Shown here piece after piece: positions 1 to 5,800 of a stretch of 64,000 bases of DNA (positions are counted from its first letter, which is position 1; the number at the start of each line of letters is the position of its first letter). Where the stretch lies: positions 1 to 64,000 of the IMG/VR virus record IMGVR_UViG_3300028559_000015; one strand, written 5' to 3'. This DNA comes from a virus. The position numbers were made by a program, and so were the translations under genes. The notes beneath the pieces were generated by a model. It was not told where the DNA came from. It made no database searches and saw nothing but the letters and a program-made list of their open reading frames with translations.

Positions 1-240
1 AGGGATGAAATCTGCGGAGAGAACGCAGAGAGTAAAAACTTTCAGTGAGGAACATTGTGATTCCTCGCAAGCGGGCAAGTCCGAAATGCCGGACAACATA
101 GTCTCGCTTGTCAACAAAAGGCTAACCATTTATTATTTAAGAACATGAGAGAAGAACATTAGCCCCGGCCTCGACCGCCGCGCCCTCTACTGTTCTTTAA
201 TAATGAATGGTATACATTTATGTGAATGAGAGGATTGTGC
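1..240 (+). ncRNA. Structured leader RNA upstream of tRNA array
   Basis: No convincing gene lies here. A long helix forms between 125-145 and 191-211 (21 positions, one mismatch, one G-U), extended by GAGAG/CTCT, and encloses a GC-rich loop (about 160-185). The 3' arm contains TGTTCTTTAA, a boxA-like sequence. Upstream, 88-102 forms a small GTCCG/CGGAC hairpin and the segment AGCGGGCAAGTCCGAAATG resembles part of the hairpin RNA at 50704. The left end may be cut by the window. Function unknown. Confidence 0.4.
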
Positions 241-314
241 TGGGGGATAGCACAATTTGGTAGTGCGTCGGTTTTTGGTACCGAAGGTTCTAGGTTCGAG
301 CCCTAGTCCCCCAG
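241..314 (+). tRNA. tRNA-Gln(TTG)
   Basis: Cloverleaf with TGGGGGA/TCCCCCA acceptor stem and anticodon loop TTTTGGT (anticodon TTG). CCA is not fully encoded (GCA follows). Confidence 0.88.
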
Positions 315-340
315 CACAATCCTCTTATATAATATAAAAG

Positions 341-416
341 GCCGTCTTAGCTCAGTTGGTAGAGCGCCACACTAGTAATGTGGATGTCAGTGGTTCGAAT
401 CCTCTAGACGGCACCA
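341..416 (+). tRNA. tRNA-Thr(AGT)
   Basis: GCCGTCT/AGACGGC acceptor, D- and T-arms normal, encoded CCA. Anticodon loop CTAGTAA gives AGT. A34 is unusual for a bacterial tRNA other than Arg(ACG). Confidence 0.85.
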
Positions 417-428
417 TTCATTCTTCAC

Positions 429-505
429 GACCCTTTAGTTCAACCGGATAGAGCGTCAGTCTTCGAAACTGAATGTTGTAGGTTCGAGTCCTACAGGGGT
501 CGCCA
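429..505 (+). tRNA. tRNA-Arg(TCG)
   Basis: Canonical cloverleaf, loop CTTCGAA in a TCAGT/ACTGA stem, encoded CCA. Confidence 0.9.
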
Positions 506-511
506 ATTCAT

Positions 512-588
512 GCCCGCGTGGCTCAGCTGGATAGAGCATCAGATTACGAATCTGAGGGTCGGAGGTTCGAATCCTTCCGCGGGCGCCA
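512..588 (+). tRNA. tRNA-Arg(ACG)
   Basis: GCCCGCG/CGCGGGC acceptor, loop TTACGAA, encoded CCA. Would need A-to-I editing to read CGN codons, as in the usual bacterial Arg(ACG). Confidence 0.93.
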
Positions 589-595
589 ATTTTAT

Positions 596-669
596 GTACG
601 CTAAGTGTTACGGTAGCACGACTGGTTCCAACCCAGTTAGCGTGGGTTCGACTCCTACAGCGTATGCCA
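596..669 (+). tRNA. tRNA-Trp(CCA)
   Basis: GTACGCT/AGCGTAT acceptor, ACTGG/CCAGT anticodon stem with loop TTCCAAC, encoded CCA. This is a class I Trp tRNA; compare the class II tRNA with the same anticodon at 5801. Confidence 0.88.
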
Positions 670-675
670 ATTCAT

Positions 676-959
676 TTCTCAATAGTGTAAAGGAAAAATC
701 CTAGTAGCTATGGTGAAAGGGTACTTGGAACATTGCTAGTAAAATCTAGAGTAATATCACACAGTAGCAAACGCAAAGGCTTAAAAAACTGTGAGCCGGG
801 GAAGAGCCGGACAGGCTTTGTGATATGAAATAGTGCTGAAAACAATGCTAAGAGTATTTGAGTAGTCATATTGAAACGATGAAGTACGTGGTAACACTCC
901 GGCATTAGCATTTGCGTTTGGAGCCGGAAATGTTGGTTCAAGCCCAACTTGAGAAGCCA
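676..959 (+). ncRNA. 284-nt RNA with tRNA ends (interrupted tRNA-like)
   Basis: A perfect 7-bp acceptor (TTCTCAA 676-682 with TTGAGAA 949-955) plus discriminator G and CCA is followed inward by a perfect T-arm (GTTGG TTCAAGC CCAAC, 932-948). The D-arm half GTGTAAAGG (685-693) and its partner TAACAC (892-897) are separated by about 198 nt. The anticodon position has a TCCGGC/GCCGGA stem with a 19-nt loop. Part of that loop (TTTGCGTTTG) is exactly complementary to CAAACGCAAA inside the insertion (about 767-776). It could be a tRNA with a D-loop intron, but the loop-insert pairing argues for one integrated RNA. Confidence 0.6.
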
Positions 960-1041
960 GAATATTATGGAGCCGTATGCACGGTAAGGGTCGATCACTT
1001 CGCTGGTGTTTAGCGTGATTGGCTGCTCCGCCCAATTTTAT

Positions 1042-1117
1042 GCTAGGTTAGTGTCAGCGGTTAGCACACGAGTTTGTGGAACTCGGTGGATTGGTTCAAA
1101 TCCAATACCTAGTACCA
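1042..1117 (+). tRNA. tRNA-His(GTG)
   Basis: GCTAGGT/ACCTAGT acceptor, CGAGT/ACTCG anticodon stem with loop TTGTGGA, encoded CCA. Confidence 0.88.
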
Positions 1118-1124
1118 ATATCAT

Positions 1125-1184
1125 GCACCCTTAGCTCAGTGGTAGTGGTGAATTAAAAATGCTATTTTTCTACCGCTGAGCTAA
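1125..1184 (+). pseudogene. tRNA 5' fragment with inverted D-arm copy
   Basis: GCACCCTTAGCTCAGTGGTAG (1125-1145) is a tRNA 5' half (acceptor strand plus D-arm) with no continuation. CTACCGCTGAGCTAA (1170-1184) is the reverse complement of the D-arm sequence 1131-1145, so the two form a 15-bp hairpin with one G-U. It lies directly upstream of the HNH gene and is probably a relic of insertion into a tRNA. Confidence 0.6.
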
Positions 1185-1192
1185 ATACATTT

Positions 1193-1711
1193 ATGATATA
1201 CAATTGTGATAAATGTGACAAAGAGTTCGATTCTGTTCGTAAATTGAATGGGCATAAAAGTGTTCATCGAACCAAAGGCAGATACAGTGTCAGTAGAAAA
1301 AAGCCGGAAAACAATATTAATCATTCTTGCGTTCATTGCAGCAAAACTTTTCCGCACAAACATAGTTCTTACAATAAGTTTTGTTCTATGGAATGTAGTG
1401 CAAAGTACACATGGGAACAGGTTTCTATTCCTCGCATTGAGCAAGGAATGGGTGGAAATTTTAAGAGATACCTTAAAGAATCAAGAGGTGATCAATGCGA
1501 AGAATGCAGACAACCCAGCTATCATAACGGTAAACCCCTGACATTGCAGCTTGATCACATAGATGGCAACAGTGACAATGATGCATTAGAAAATCTTCGT
1601 TTGCTTTGTCCCAACTGTCATACACAGACCCCTACTCATAGTAGAAGCGGTCCCGACAAGAAAATGACAAGAAGAAATACGCATCTACGAAAATATAGAA
1701 TGGGTCTATAG
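1193..1711 (+). CDS. HNH homing endonuclease with N-terminal zinc finger
   Basis: 172 aa. Residues 4-25 form a C2H2-type zinc finger (CDKC...HKSVH). A second Cys pair block follows near residue 45. The C-terminal half is an HNH nuclease: CEEC, then LQLDHIDGNSDND, then LRLLCPNCH. Such enzymes cut at or near their insertion sites and spread their own gene. The last codons overlap tRNA-Val (tRNA starts at 1702, stop codon at 1709-1711), and a tRNA fragment lies just upstream, so the gene appears inserted in the tRNA array. The start is the first ATG after the fragment hairpin; no strong ribosome-binding site is visible. Confidence 0.85.
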   Translation: MIYNCDKCDKEFDSVRKLNGHKSVHRTKGRYSVSRKKPENNINHSCVHCSKTFPHKHSSYNKFCSMECSAKYTWEQVSIPRIEQGMGGNFKRYLKESRGDQCEECRQPSYHNGKPLTLQLDHIDGNSDNDALENLRLLCPNCHTQTPTHSRSGPDKKMTRRNTHLRKYRMGL

Positions 1712-1776
1712 TTCATCGGTAGAACGCTTCCTTGACATGGAAGAGGCGGTAGGTTCAACTCCTACTAGACCCACCA
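1702..1776 (+). tRNA. tRNA-Val(GAC)
   Basis: GGGTCTA/TAGACCC acceptor, CTTCC/GGAAG stem with loop TTGACAT, encoded CCA. Its first 10 nt are also the end of the HNH reading frame. Confidence 0.9.
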
Positions 1777-1800
1777 AATTTAAGGTGTACCAAAGTTTAT

Positions 1801-1865
1801 GCGGCCACATGCTAGAGCTACCTTCCGAAAGTAGTATTCAGCATAGAAAATAAGTGGCCGCGCCA
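1801..1865 (+). ncRNA. Mini tRNA-like hairpin RNA ending in CCA
   Basis: GCGGCCAC (1801-1808) pairs perfectly with GTGGCCGC (1854-1861), followed by G-CCA like a tRNA 3' end. Inside are nested helices ATGCT/AGCAT and CTAC/GTAG. No D-, anticodon- or T-loop consensus is present. About 65 nt, between tRNA-Val and tRNA-Ser. Confidence 0.5.
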
Positions 1866-1871
1866 TATTAC

Positions 1872-1959
1872 GGAGTCGTGCTAGAGTGGCCGATTAGACT
1901 ATCTTGGAAAGGTAGCGTACCGCAAGGTACCGTGAGTTCGAATCTCACCGACTCCGCCA
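1872..1959 (+). tRNA. tRNA-Ser(GGA)
   Basis: Class II tRNA with long variable arm; CTATC/GGTAG stem with loop TTGGAAA; discriminator G; encoded CCA. Confidence 0.92.
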
Positions 1960-1990
1960 AAAGATATTTTACGATGAGGTGATATTTCGG

Positions 1991-2017
1991 TTGACTTTGG
2001 GAAGAGTATCATATACA
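1991..2017 (+). promoter_or_regulatory. Putative promoter for second tRNA block
   Basis: TTGACT (1991-1996) and TATACA (2012-2017) with a 15-bp spacer, shorter than in the other promoters here. It sits directly before a boxB/boxA leader. Confidence 0.45.
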
Positions 2018-2028
2018 TTAAGAAAATA

Positions 2029-2062
2029 GAGAGAGCAGCGATGTTCTCTCGTTCTTTGACAT
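2029..2062 (+). promoter_or_regulatory. boxB hairpin plus boxA, rRNA-leader-like antiterminator
   Basis: GAGAGAGC (2029-2036) pairs with GTTCTCTC (2043-2050) across loop AGCGAT, then GTTCTTTGACAT (boxA-like) at 2051-2062. The same arrangement and loop occur at 6182-6215. This is the boxB-then-boxA order of rRNA operon leaders, where NusB/S10 load to suppress termination on untranslated RNA. Confidence 0.6.
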
Positions 2063-2090
2063 AGTTAGAAAATAATAAGTCTCTTATGAG

Positions 2091-2211
2091 ACTTGTTAGA
2101 TGAATGCATCAGCCCATAGTAGCTACTGGGTCGTGGACGATAGGTGTATAACACAAAAGACGGTTCAATTCCGTAAGCAGGTCGCGCCTGCGATGCATTC
2201 TTCTAACAAGT
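2091..2211 (+). ncRNA. tRNA-like RNA with 20-bp end helix
   Basis: 2091-2110 pairs with 2192-2211 (20 positions, one mismatch). Inside are a T-arm-like hairpin (ACGG TTCAATT CCGT), a GTGT/ACAC hairpin, a CCCA/TGGG hairpin and GCAGG/CCTGC. The ends carry TTAGATGAATGC and GCATTCTTCTAA, closely matched in the RNA at 12117-12220, so the two belong to one family. No normal anticodon arm. Confidence 0.55.
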
Positions 2212-2221
2212 ATCGTATGAT

Positions 2222-2342
2222 CTGGTGTTCTTAGAAAGGGAGTTCCTTAGTGGCGTACTCTAACTCTGACCGGTATAAGGGGGGATAGGTCAGTATCCTA
2301 GGGAAGTGCAATTCTTCCAAACTCTCTTTCTAAGAACATCAG
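2222..2342 (+). ncRNA. Cloverleaf RNA with long acceptor helix
   Basis: 2222-2244 pairs almost fully with 2320-2342. Three arms follow in tRNA order: CCTTA/TAAGG, GGATA/TATCC with 6-nt loop GGTCAG, and GGAAG/CTTCC with 7-nt loop TGCAATT (T-loop geometry). The middle loop has no U33-type anticodon. Looks like a tRNA mimic rather than a decoding tRNA. Confidence 0.55.
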
Positions 2343-2352
2343 GTTATTAAGT

Positions 2353-2445
2353 CAAGACAAAGCAGGCCCTAAAGCTCTTTGTCCCGCCCTCGCAAGCGGA
2401 TATAGAATGGTTTAGGACATTCTATGCAGGATCGTTCCCTGCCGA
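2353..2445 (+). ncRNA. Multi-hairpin RNA before tRNA-Phe
   Basis: Consecutive helices: GACAAAG/CTTTGTC, then CCCTCG/CGAGGG enclosing TAGAATG/CATTCTA and GCAGG/CCTGC. No reading frame. Function unknown. Confidence 0.4.
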
Positions 2446-2462
2446 GGGTATATTTTTCTAAT

Positions 2463-2538
2463 GCTCCTGTAGCTCAGTTGGTAGAGCACCTGACTGAAGA
2501 TCAGGGTGTCGTCGGTTCGATTCCGTCTGGGAGCACCA
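2463..2538 (+). tRNA. tRNA-Phe(GAA)
   Basis: CCTGA/TCAGG stem with loop CTGAAGA, normal D- and T-arms, encoded CCA. Confidence 0.92.
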
Positions 2539-2541
2539 AAT

Positions 2542-2676
2542 TTTACTCGTGTGTGTACGGTGACCCAAAAGATAGTCTCCATTCTCAAACCCAGGCTATC
2601 AAGTCCGATGTCCGTAGCAGTACTAATTTAGTTAGTATCAGTGACTTATGTTGAGATACGAGTTACGGCGAGTAAA
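2542..2676 (+). ncRNA. Structured spacer RNA
   Basis: Closed by TTTACTCG (2542-2549) with CGAGTAAA (2669-2676). Inner helices include GATAG/CTATC and ACTAA/TTAGT. No gene or anticodon seen. Confidence 0.4.
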
Positions 2677-2692
2677 TACATTATACTACTAT

Positions 2693-2778
2693 GCGGATGT
2701 GGCGAAATTGGTAGACGCACCAGATTTAGGTTCTGGCACTCGCAAGGTGTGGGGGTTCGAGTCCCTTCATCCGCACCA
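2693..2778 (+). tRNA. tRNA-Leu(TAG)
   Basis: Class II cloverleaf; CCAGA/TCTGG stem with loop TTTAGGT; encoded CCA. Confidence 0.93.
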
Positions 2779-2788
2779 CTCTTAAAAT

Positions 2789-2874
2789 GCCCCGATGGCG
2801 GAATCGGTAGACGCGGGAGACTCAAAATCTCTTGCCCAAAAGGCGTGGGGGTTCGAGTCCCTCTCGGGGCACCA
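2789..2874 (+). tRNA. tRNA-Leu(CAA)
   Basis: Class II cloverleaf; loop CTCAAAA; encoded CCA. Confidence 0.92.
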
Positions 2875-2889
2875 GCTATTTCAGAATTT

Positions 2890-2966
2890 GGGCCCTTAGC
2901 TCAGTAGGTTAGAGCGTCCGACTTTTAATCGGAAGGTCCTGGGTTCGAATCCCAGAGGGCCCACCA
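2890..2966 (+). tRNA. tRNA-Lys(TTT)
   Basis: GGGCCCT/AGGGCCC acceptor; TCCGA/TCGGA stem with loop CTTTTAA; encoded CCA. Confidence 0.93.
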
Positions 2967-2971
2967 AGTTT

Positions 2972-3066
2972 GCAACGTGGTGTAATGGTAGCACAGGAAG
3001 TCCGAGAGTCGTAATGATGGGTAGGCAGCAAGATGCCAGGATGCGGGTTCGATTCCCGACGTTGTG
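2972..3066 (+). ncRNA. tRNA-like RNA without a recognisable anticodon arm
   Basis: Acceptor GCAACGT/ACGTTGT, D-arm GTGTAATGGTAGCAC and T-arm GGGTTCGATTCCC are normal. Between D- and T-arms lie about 50 nt that do not form a standard anticodon arm; the clearest helix is GGCA/TGCC. No CCA is encoded. Either a damaged tRNA or a mimic. Confidence 0.55.
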
Positions 3067-3072
3067 ATTAAG

Positions 3073-3256
3073 TTTGTAGTGGGTGTTATAGTATAAGTCA
3101 CTGCGCGGAAGCCGGCCAGCGGAAACACAGTAAAGGATGTGTCCTTGCAAGGGACTTTTGATTCTGACTTATGCAACATTAACTTACCCAACTGACCGGC
3201 GCTTCTAATTGGTCGATAATGCTGCTGATGTTGTGGTACAGCAGGCCCACTATAAA
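3073..3256 (+). ncRNA. Structured RNA closed by 11-bp helix
   Basis: TTTGTAGTGGG (3073-3083) pairs with CCCACTATAAA (3246-3256). Inner helices: ATAAGTC/GACTTAT, GTCC/GGAC, GACC/GGTC and CTGCTG/CAGCAG. No reading frame. Confidence 0.45.
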
Positions 3257-3282
3257 GCATAAATATTCATGGGAGGGTTCCT

Positions 3283-3660
3283 ATGAAGAAACTAGCAATA
3301 TTGTTTTTGTTCTTAGTGCTTACAGCGTGTAATCAGCCTAATAATACAGGTGCTGACAACTATCGATTTGTTGGCGCAGATTTTAATTATCGATTTGGCG
3401 CAAAACAATACGAGAACAGTAGAGTTACTGTTGATATTGTCACCTACAAATCAAGAACTGACTTACAAAAAGAAGCACGTAAATATGGCGTAACTGATCC
3501 TAATTTGGCAGCATTTACTCTTTTATTTAAAAATGATCAAGGTAAATGCACTATACACATGATGGATCCATCTATTTCATATGAGCCTGAGTTTGTAGGT
3601 CACGAGTTCCTACATTGTGTTTATGGTCAATGGCATACAGATAATAAATCTACAAGATAA
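3283..3660 (+). CDS. Lipoprotein with HExxH motif
   Basis: 125 aa. Residues 1-16 form a lipoprotein signal with lipobox LTAC (Cys16). Near the C-terminus is GHEFLHCVYGQWH, a HExxH zinc-protease signature (HEFLH). It would be exported and lipid-anchored in the host envelope. GGGAGGG precedes the ATG, and an ATAAATA box (3259-3265) lies upstream. A metalloprotease role is inferred from the motif alone. Confidence 0.75.
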   Translation: MKKLAILFLFLVLTACNQPNNTGADNYRFVGADFNYRFGAKQYENSRVTVDIVTYKSRTDLQKEARKYGVTDPNLAAFTLLFKNDQGKCTIHMMDPSISYEPEFVGHEFLHCVYGQWHTDNKSTR

Positions 3661-3662
3661 TT

Positions 3663-3736
3663 GCCCTGTTAGTTAAATGGTAGAACGACTGTTTCGTAAT
3701 CAGTAGATGGCAGTTCGATTCTGCCATAGGGCACCA
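3663..3736 (+). tRNA. tRNA-Thr(CGT)
   Basis: GCCCTGT/ATAGGGC acceptor; anticodon loop TTCGTAA closed by a T-T mismatch on an ACTG/CAGT stem; encoded CCA. Confidence 0.85.
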
Positions 3737-3741
3737 AGTTT

Positions 3742-3835
3742 GCTCCCTTAGTTTAGCGGTAAAACACCTGGCTTATATCCAGCATCGTCTCCAGATTAGA
3801 GAGCGTCACAGGTTCGAATCCTGTAGGGAGTACCA
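3742..3835 (+). tRNA. Class II tRNA with TAT (Ile) anticodon
   Basis: GCTCCCT/AGGGAGT acceptor, D-arm with GCGGTAAAAC, T-arm ACAGG/CCTGT, encoded CCA. Loop CTTATAT gives TAT. About 25 nt lie between the anticodon stem and the T-stem and form a long variable arm (TCTC/GAGA). Ile tRNAs normally have a short variable loop, so its charging identity is uncertain. Confidence 0.75.
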
Positions 3836-3845
3836 AAACATTATT

Positions 3846-3931
3846 GCCCAGGTGGTGGAACGGTAGACACGCAACGTTGAGGTCGTTGTGGACGAAAGTC
3901 CGTGAAAGTTCGAGTCTTTTCTTGGGCACCA
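3846..3931 (+). tRNA. tRNA-Leu(GAG)
   Basis: Class II; CAACG/CGTTG stem with loop TTGAGGT; encoded CCA. Confidence 0.92.
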
Positions 3932-3971
3932 AATTATCAGCCAATGCTGATAGATTATTTATAGATTTTGG

Positions 3972-4000
3972 TTGCACTAAGTCCAATCATAGTCTATATA
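3972..4000 (+). promoter_or_regulatory. Putative promoter before HNH gene
   Basis: TTGCAC (3972-3977), 17-bp spacer, TATATA (3995-4000). An ATCAGC/GCTGAT hairpin lies just upstream. Confidence 0.5.
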
Positions 4001-4040
4001 ATATAAACAGTCTAAATATGATAATATATAGGAGTTAATC

Positions 4041-4601
4041 ATGGCGGTTCTAGCCTTAGACATTTCGGGTACTCCAAGAGCATGGATTACCAACGACGAC
4101 GCAATTAGCTATCATGCTAAGAACTTGGTTGTCTGGACTTTAGGAGATGTCATCGCTAAGTATCGCGGAGGCATTCAGAAGGACGGCCGACAAAGCTATC
4201 TTGAAACACCGAGCATCATTGCAGTACGTGGCACAGGATTCGATTTTCGTAAGCACAACAAAGTTGTCTTGACTAATCGTACCTTGTTTGCTCGTGATCG
4301 CAACATTTGCGGTTACTGCGGTGATCATTTTGGACACACGAGACTAAGCCGAGACCACATTGTTCCTAGATTCCATGGCGGAATCGATGAATGGACCAAC
4401 GTTGTCACTGCTTGCATCCCGTGCAACCAAAAGAAGGGGTGCAAGTCGCTCAAGCAATCCGGTATGGAACTGTTGTATGTCCCATATGAACCAAATCACT
4501 ACGAGCATTTGCTATTGCAAAACCGTCATGTTCTTGCTGATCAAATGGCATATCTAATGACAGGTGTACCGAAGCACAGTCGGCTTATTGATCTTAATTA
4601 G
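4041..4601 (+). CDS. HNH endonuclease (McrA-like)
   Basis: 186 aa. Residues 92-140 carry a classic HNH fold: CGYCG, then RDHIVPRFHGG, then ACIPCNQKKG. It is probably a homing nuclease, placed between tRNA-Leu(GAG) and tRNA-Asn. The N-terminal 85 residues may bind DNA but match no family I recognise. TAGGAG sits 8 nt before the ATG. Confidence 0.85.
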   Translation: MAVLALDISGTPRAWITNDDAISYHAKNLVVWTLGDVIAKYRGGIQKDGRQSYLETPSIIAVRGTGFDFRKHNKVVLTNRTLFARDRNICGYCGDHFGHTRLSRDHIVPRFHGGIDEWTNVVTACIPCNQKKGCKSLKQSGMELLYVPYEPNHYEHLLLQNRHVLADQMAYLMTGVPKHSRLIDLN

Positions 4602-4654
4602 AAAAATAAGCCGACACTGCTCAAGAAGTTAAATAGCATAGATGAAAGTTATGT

Positions 4655-4730
4655 TCCGCGATAGCTCAGTTGGTAGAGCGTCTGACTGTTAATCAGAATG
4701 TCCCTGGTTCGAGCCCAGGTCGTGGAGCCA
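4655..4730 (+). tRNA. tRNA-Asn(GTT)
   Basis: TCCGCGA/TCGTGGA acceptor; TCTGA/TCAGA stem with loop CTGTTAA; encoded CCA. Confidence 0.92.
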
Positions 4731-4738
4731 AAATTAAT

Positions 4739-4814
4739 GCCCCTATAGCTCATTTGGTAGAGCGCCTGCCTTGTAAGCAGGAGGCGGTGGGTTCGAAACC
4801 TGCTGGGGGCACCA
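4739..4814 (+). tRNA. tRNA-Thr(TGT)
   Basis: CCTGC/GCAGG stem with loop CTTGTAA; encoded CCA. Confidence 0.93.
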
Positions 4815-4819
4815 ATTAT

Positions 4820-4855
4820 AAAAGCAAGAGTTTATCAAAACTCTTGCTTTTACTT
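4820..4855 (+). terminator. Rho-independent-like terminator in tRNA array
   Basis: Perfect 14-bp hairpin (4820-4833 with 4838-4851, loop ATCA) ending in a T-rich tract. Confidence 0.7.
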
Positions 4856-4869
4856 TAACGATTTTGATT

Positions 4870-4946
4870 GTCTCCTTAGCTTAGCTGGATAGAGCAACAG
4901 ACTTCTAATCTGTAGGTCGCTGGTTCGAATCCAGCAGGGGACGCCA
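4870..4946 (+). tRNA. tRNA-Arg(TCT)
   Basis: ACAGA/TCTGT stem with loop CTTCTAA; encoded CCA. Confidence 0.92.
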
Positions 4947-4952
4947 TTTTTG

Positions 4953-5036
4953 AGCCACTCCCGCGAGGTGAGGCCTGACTCATCGACGTTTGCAAAGGCG
5001 TTGAGTTGGTGCTGGTGCGAGTCCAGCATGTGGTTG
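4953..5036 (+). ncRNA. tRNA-like RNA with altered T-loop
   Basis: AGCCAC/GTGGTT acceptor-like stem, T-arm GCTGG/CCAGC with loop TGCGAGT (second T replaced by G), and an enlarged middle arm closed by ACTCA/TGAGT with ACG/CGT inside. No normal anticodon and no CCA; a TTTTTT run follows. Confidence 0.5.
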
Positions 5037-5076
5037 CTTTTTTGAGAGATTAAGAATACGATATAAATAGATTCAT

Positions 5077-5152
5077 GGGGATATAGCTCAGTTGGTAGAG
5101 CGACGGCTTTGCAAGCCGTAGGTCCGGGGTTCGAACCCCCGTGTCTCCACCA
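5077..5152 (+). tRNA. tRNA-Ala(TGC)
   Basis: ACGGC/GCCGT stem with loop TTTGCAA; encoded CCA. Confidence 0.93.
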
Positions 5153-5159
5153 AAATTAT

Positions 5160-5234
5160 CGGGGAGTAAGTCAGCGGTAGACGGCCTGGTTTGGGACCAG
5201 GAGGTCGGAGGTTCGATCCCTCTCTCCCCGACCA
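5160..5234 (+). tRNA. tRNA-Pro(TGG)
   Basis: CGGGGAG/CTCCCCG acceptor; CCTGG/CCAGG stem with loop TTTGGGA; encoded CCA. Confidence 0.93.
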
Positions 5235-5241
5235 AAATAAG

Positions 5242-5316
5242 GCCCGGTTAGCTCAGCGGAAGAGCATCTCGTTTACACCGAGAGGGTCGGGGGTTCGAAC
5301 CCCTCACCGGGCACCA
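5242..5316 (+). tRNA. tRNA-Val(TAC)
   Basis: TCTCG/CGAGA stem with loop TTTACAC; encoded CCA. Confidence 0.93.
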
Positions 5317-5327
5317 TTTGTAGTAAG

Positions 5328-5362
5328 AACTACACACATAATGTGTGTAGTTTTTGGTTTTT
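5328..5362 (+). terminator. Rho-independent terminator
   Basis: AACTACACACAT pairs with ATGTGTGTAGTT, followed by TTTGGTTTTTT. Confidence 0.75.
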
Positions 5363-5389
5363 TGATAAATAGTTATTCACTGTTTAGCA

Positions 5390-5791
5390 GTGGGATATAA
5401 GGGGTTTTATGAGTTGCAAAAGATTAATAAACACCTCCTGGTTAAGGGTTTTATAGAAGAGGCGCCAGGGCCCGATTATGTATCAGTCTTGAATGACTGG
5501 TTTCTTAGGCTCGTTGAGGCTATCGATATGAAGGTTCTTATGAATCCTCACTGCGTATGGTGTGACGACGATGGGAATGAAGGCGTGACCGGCGTAGTGG
5601 GTATCACTACTAGTCACAGCAGCATTCACTTCTGGCCAGAATATTATATGTTTGATCTTTATTCTTGCAAGGAATTTGAGGTTGAGACCGTTGTTGAAAT
5701 GCTTAAGGAGTTCAAAACCCATAGCCTTCAATATCAAGTGATCAACCGAGATACCGGAGAAATGCTTGATAACGGTTTCCTTAACTTATAA
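5390..5791 (+). CDS. Hypothetical phage protein
   Basis: Up to 133 aa from a GTG at 5390. A TTG at 5414 with AAGGGG upstream is an alternative start and would give about 125 aa. Acidic, with no family I recognise. GATAAATAG (5364-5372) upstream resembles a late promoter box. It sits between tRNA-Val(TAC) and the unusual tRNA at 5801. Confidence 0.7.
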   Translation: MGYKGFYELQKINKHLLVKGFIEEAPGPDYVSVLNDWFLRLVEAIDMKVLMNPHCVWCDDDGNEGVTGVVGITTSHSSIHFWPEYYMFDLYSCKEFEVETVVEMLKEFKTHSLQYQVINRDTGEMLDNGFLNL

Positions 5792-5800
5792 ACTACCTAT

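Noticed and set aside
510-704. 64-codon reading frame across tRNA-Arg(ACG) and tRNA-Trp
   Set aside because: Lies entirely over tRNA genes; the same holds for the frames at 2424, 2641, 4670 and 5191.
708-1035. Minus-strand frames opposite the RNA at 676-959
   Set aside because: No ribosome-binding site and the sequence is explained by RNA structure and tRNA-His.
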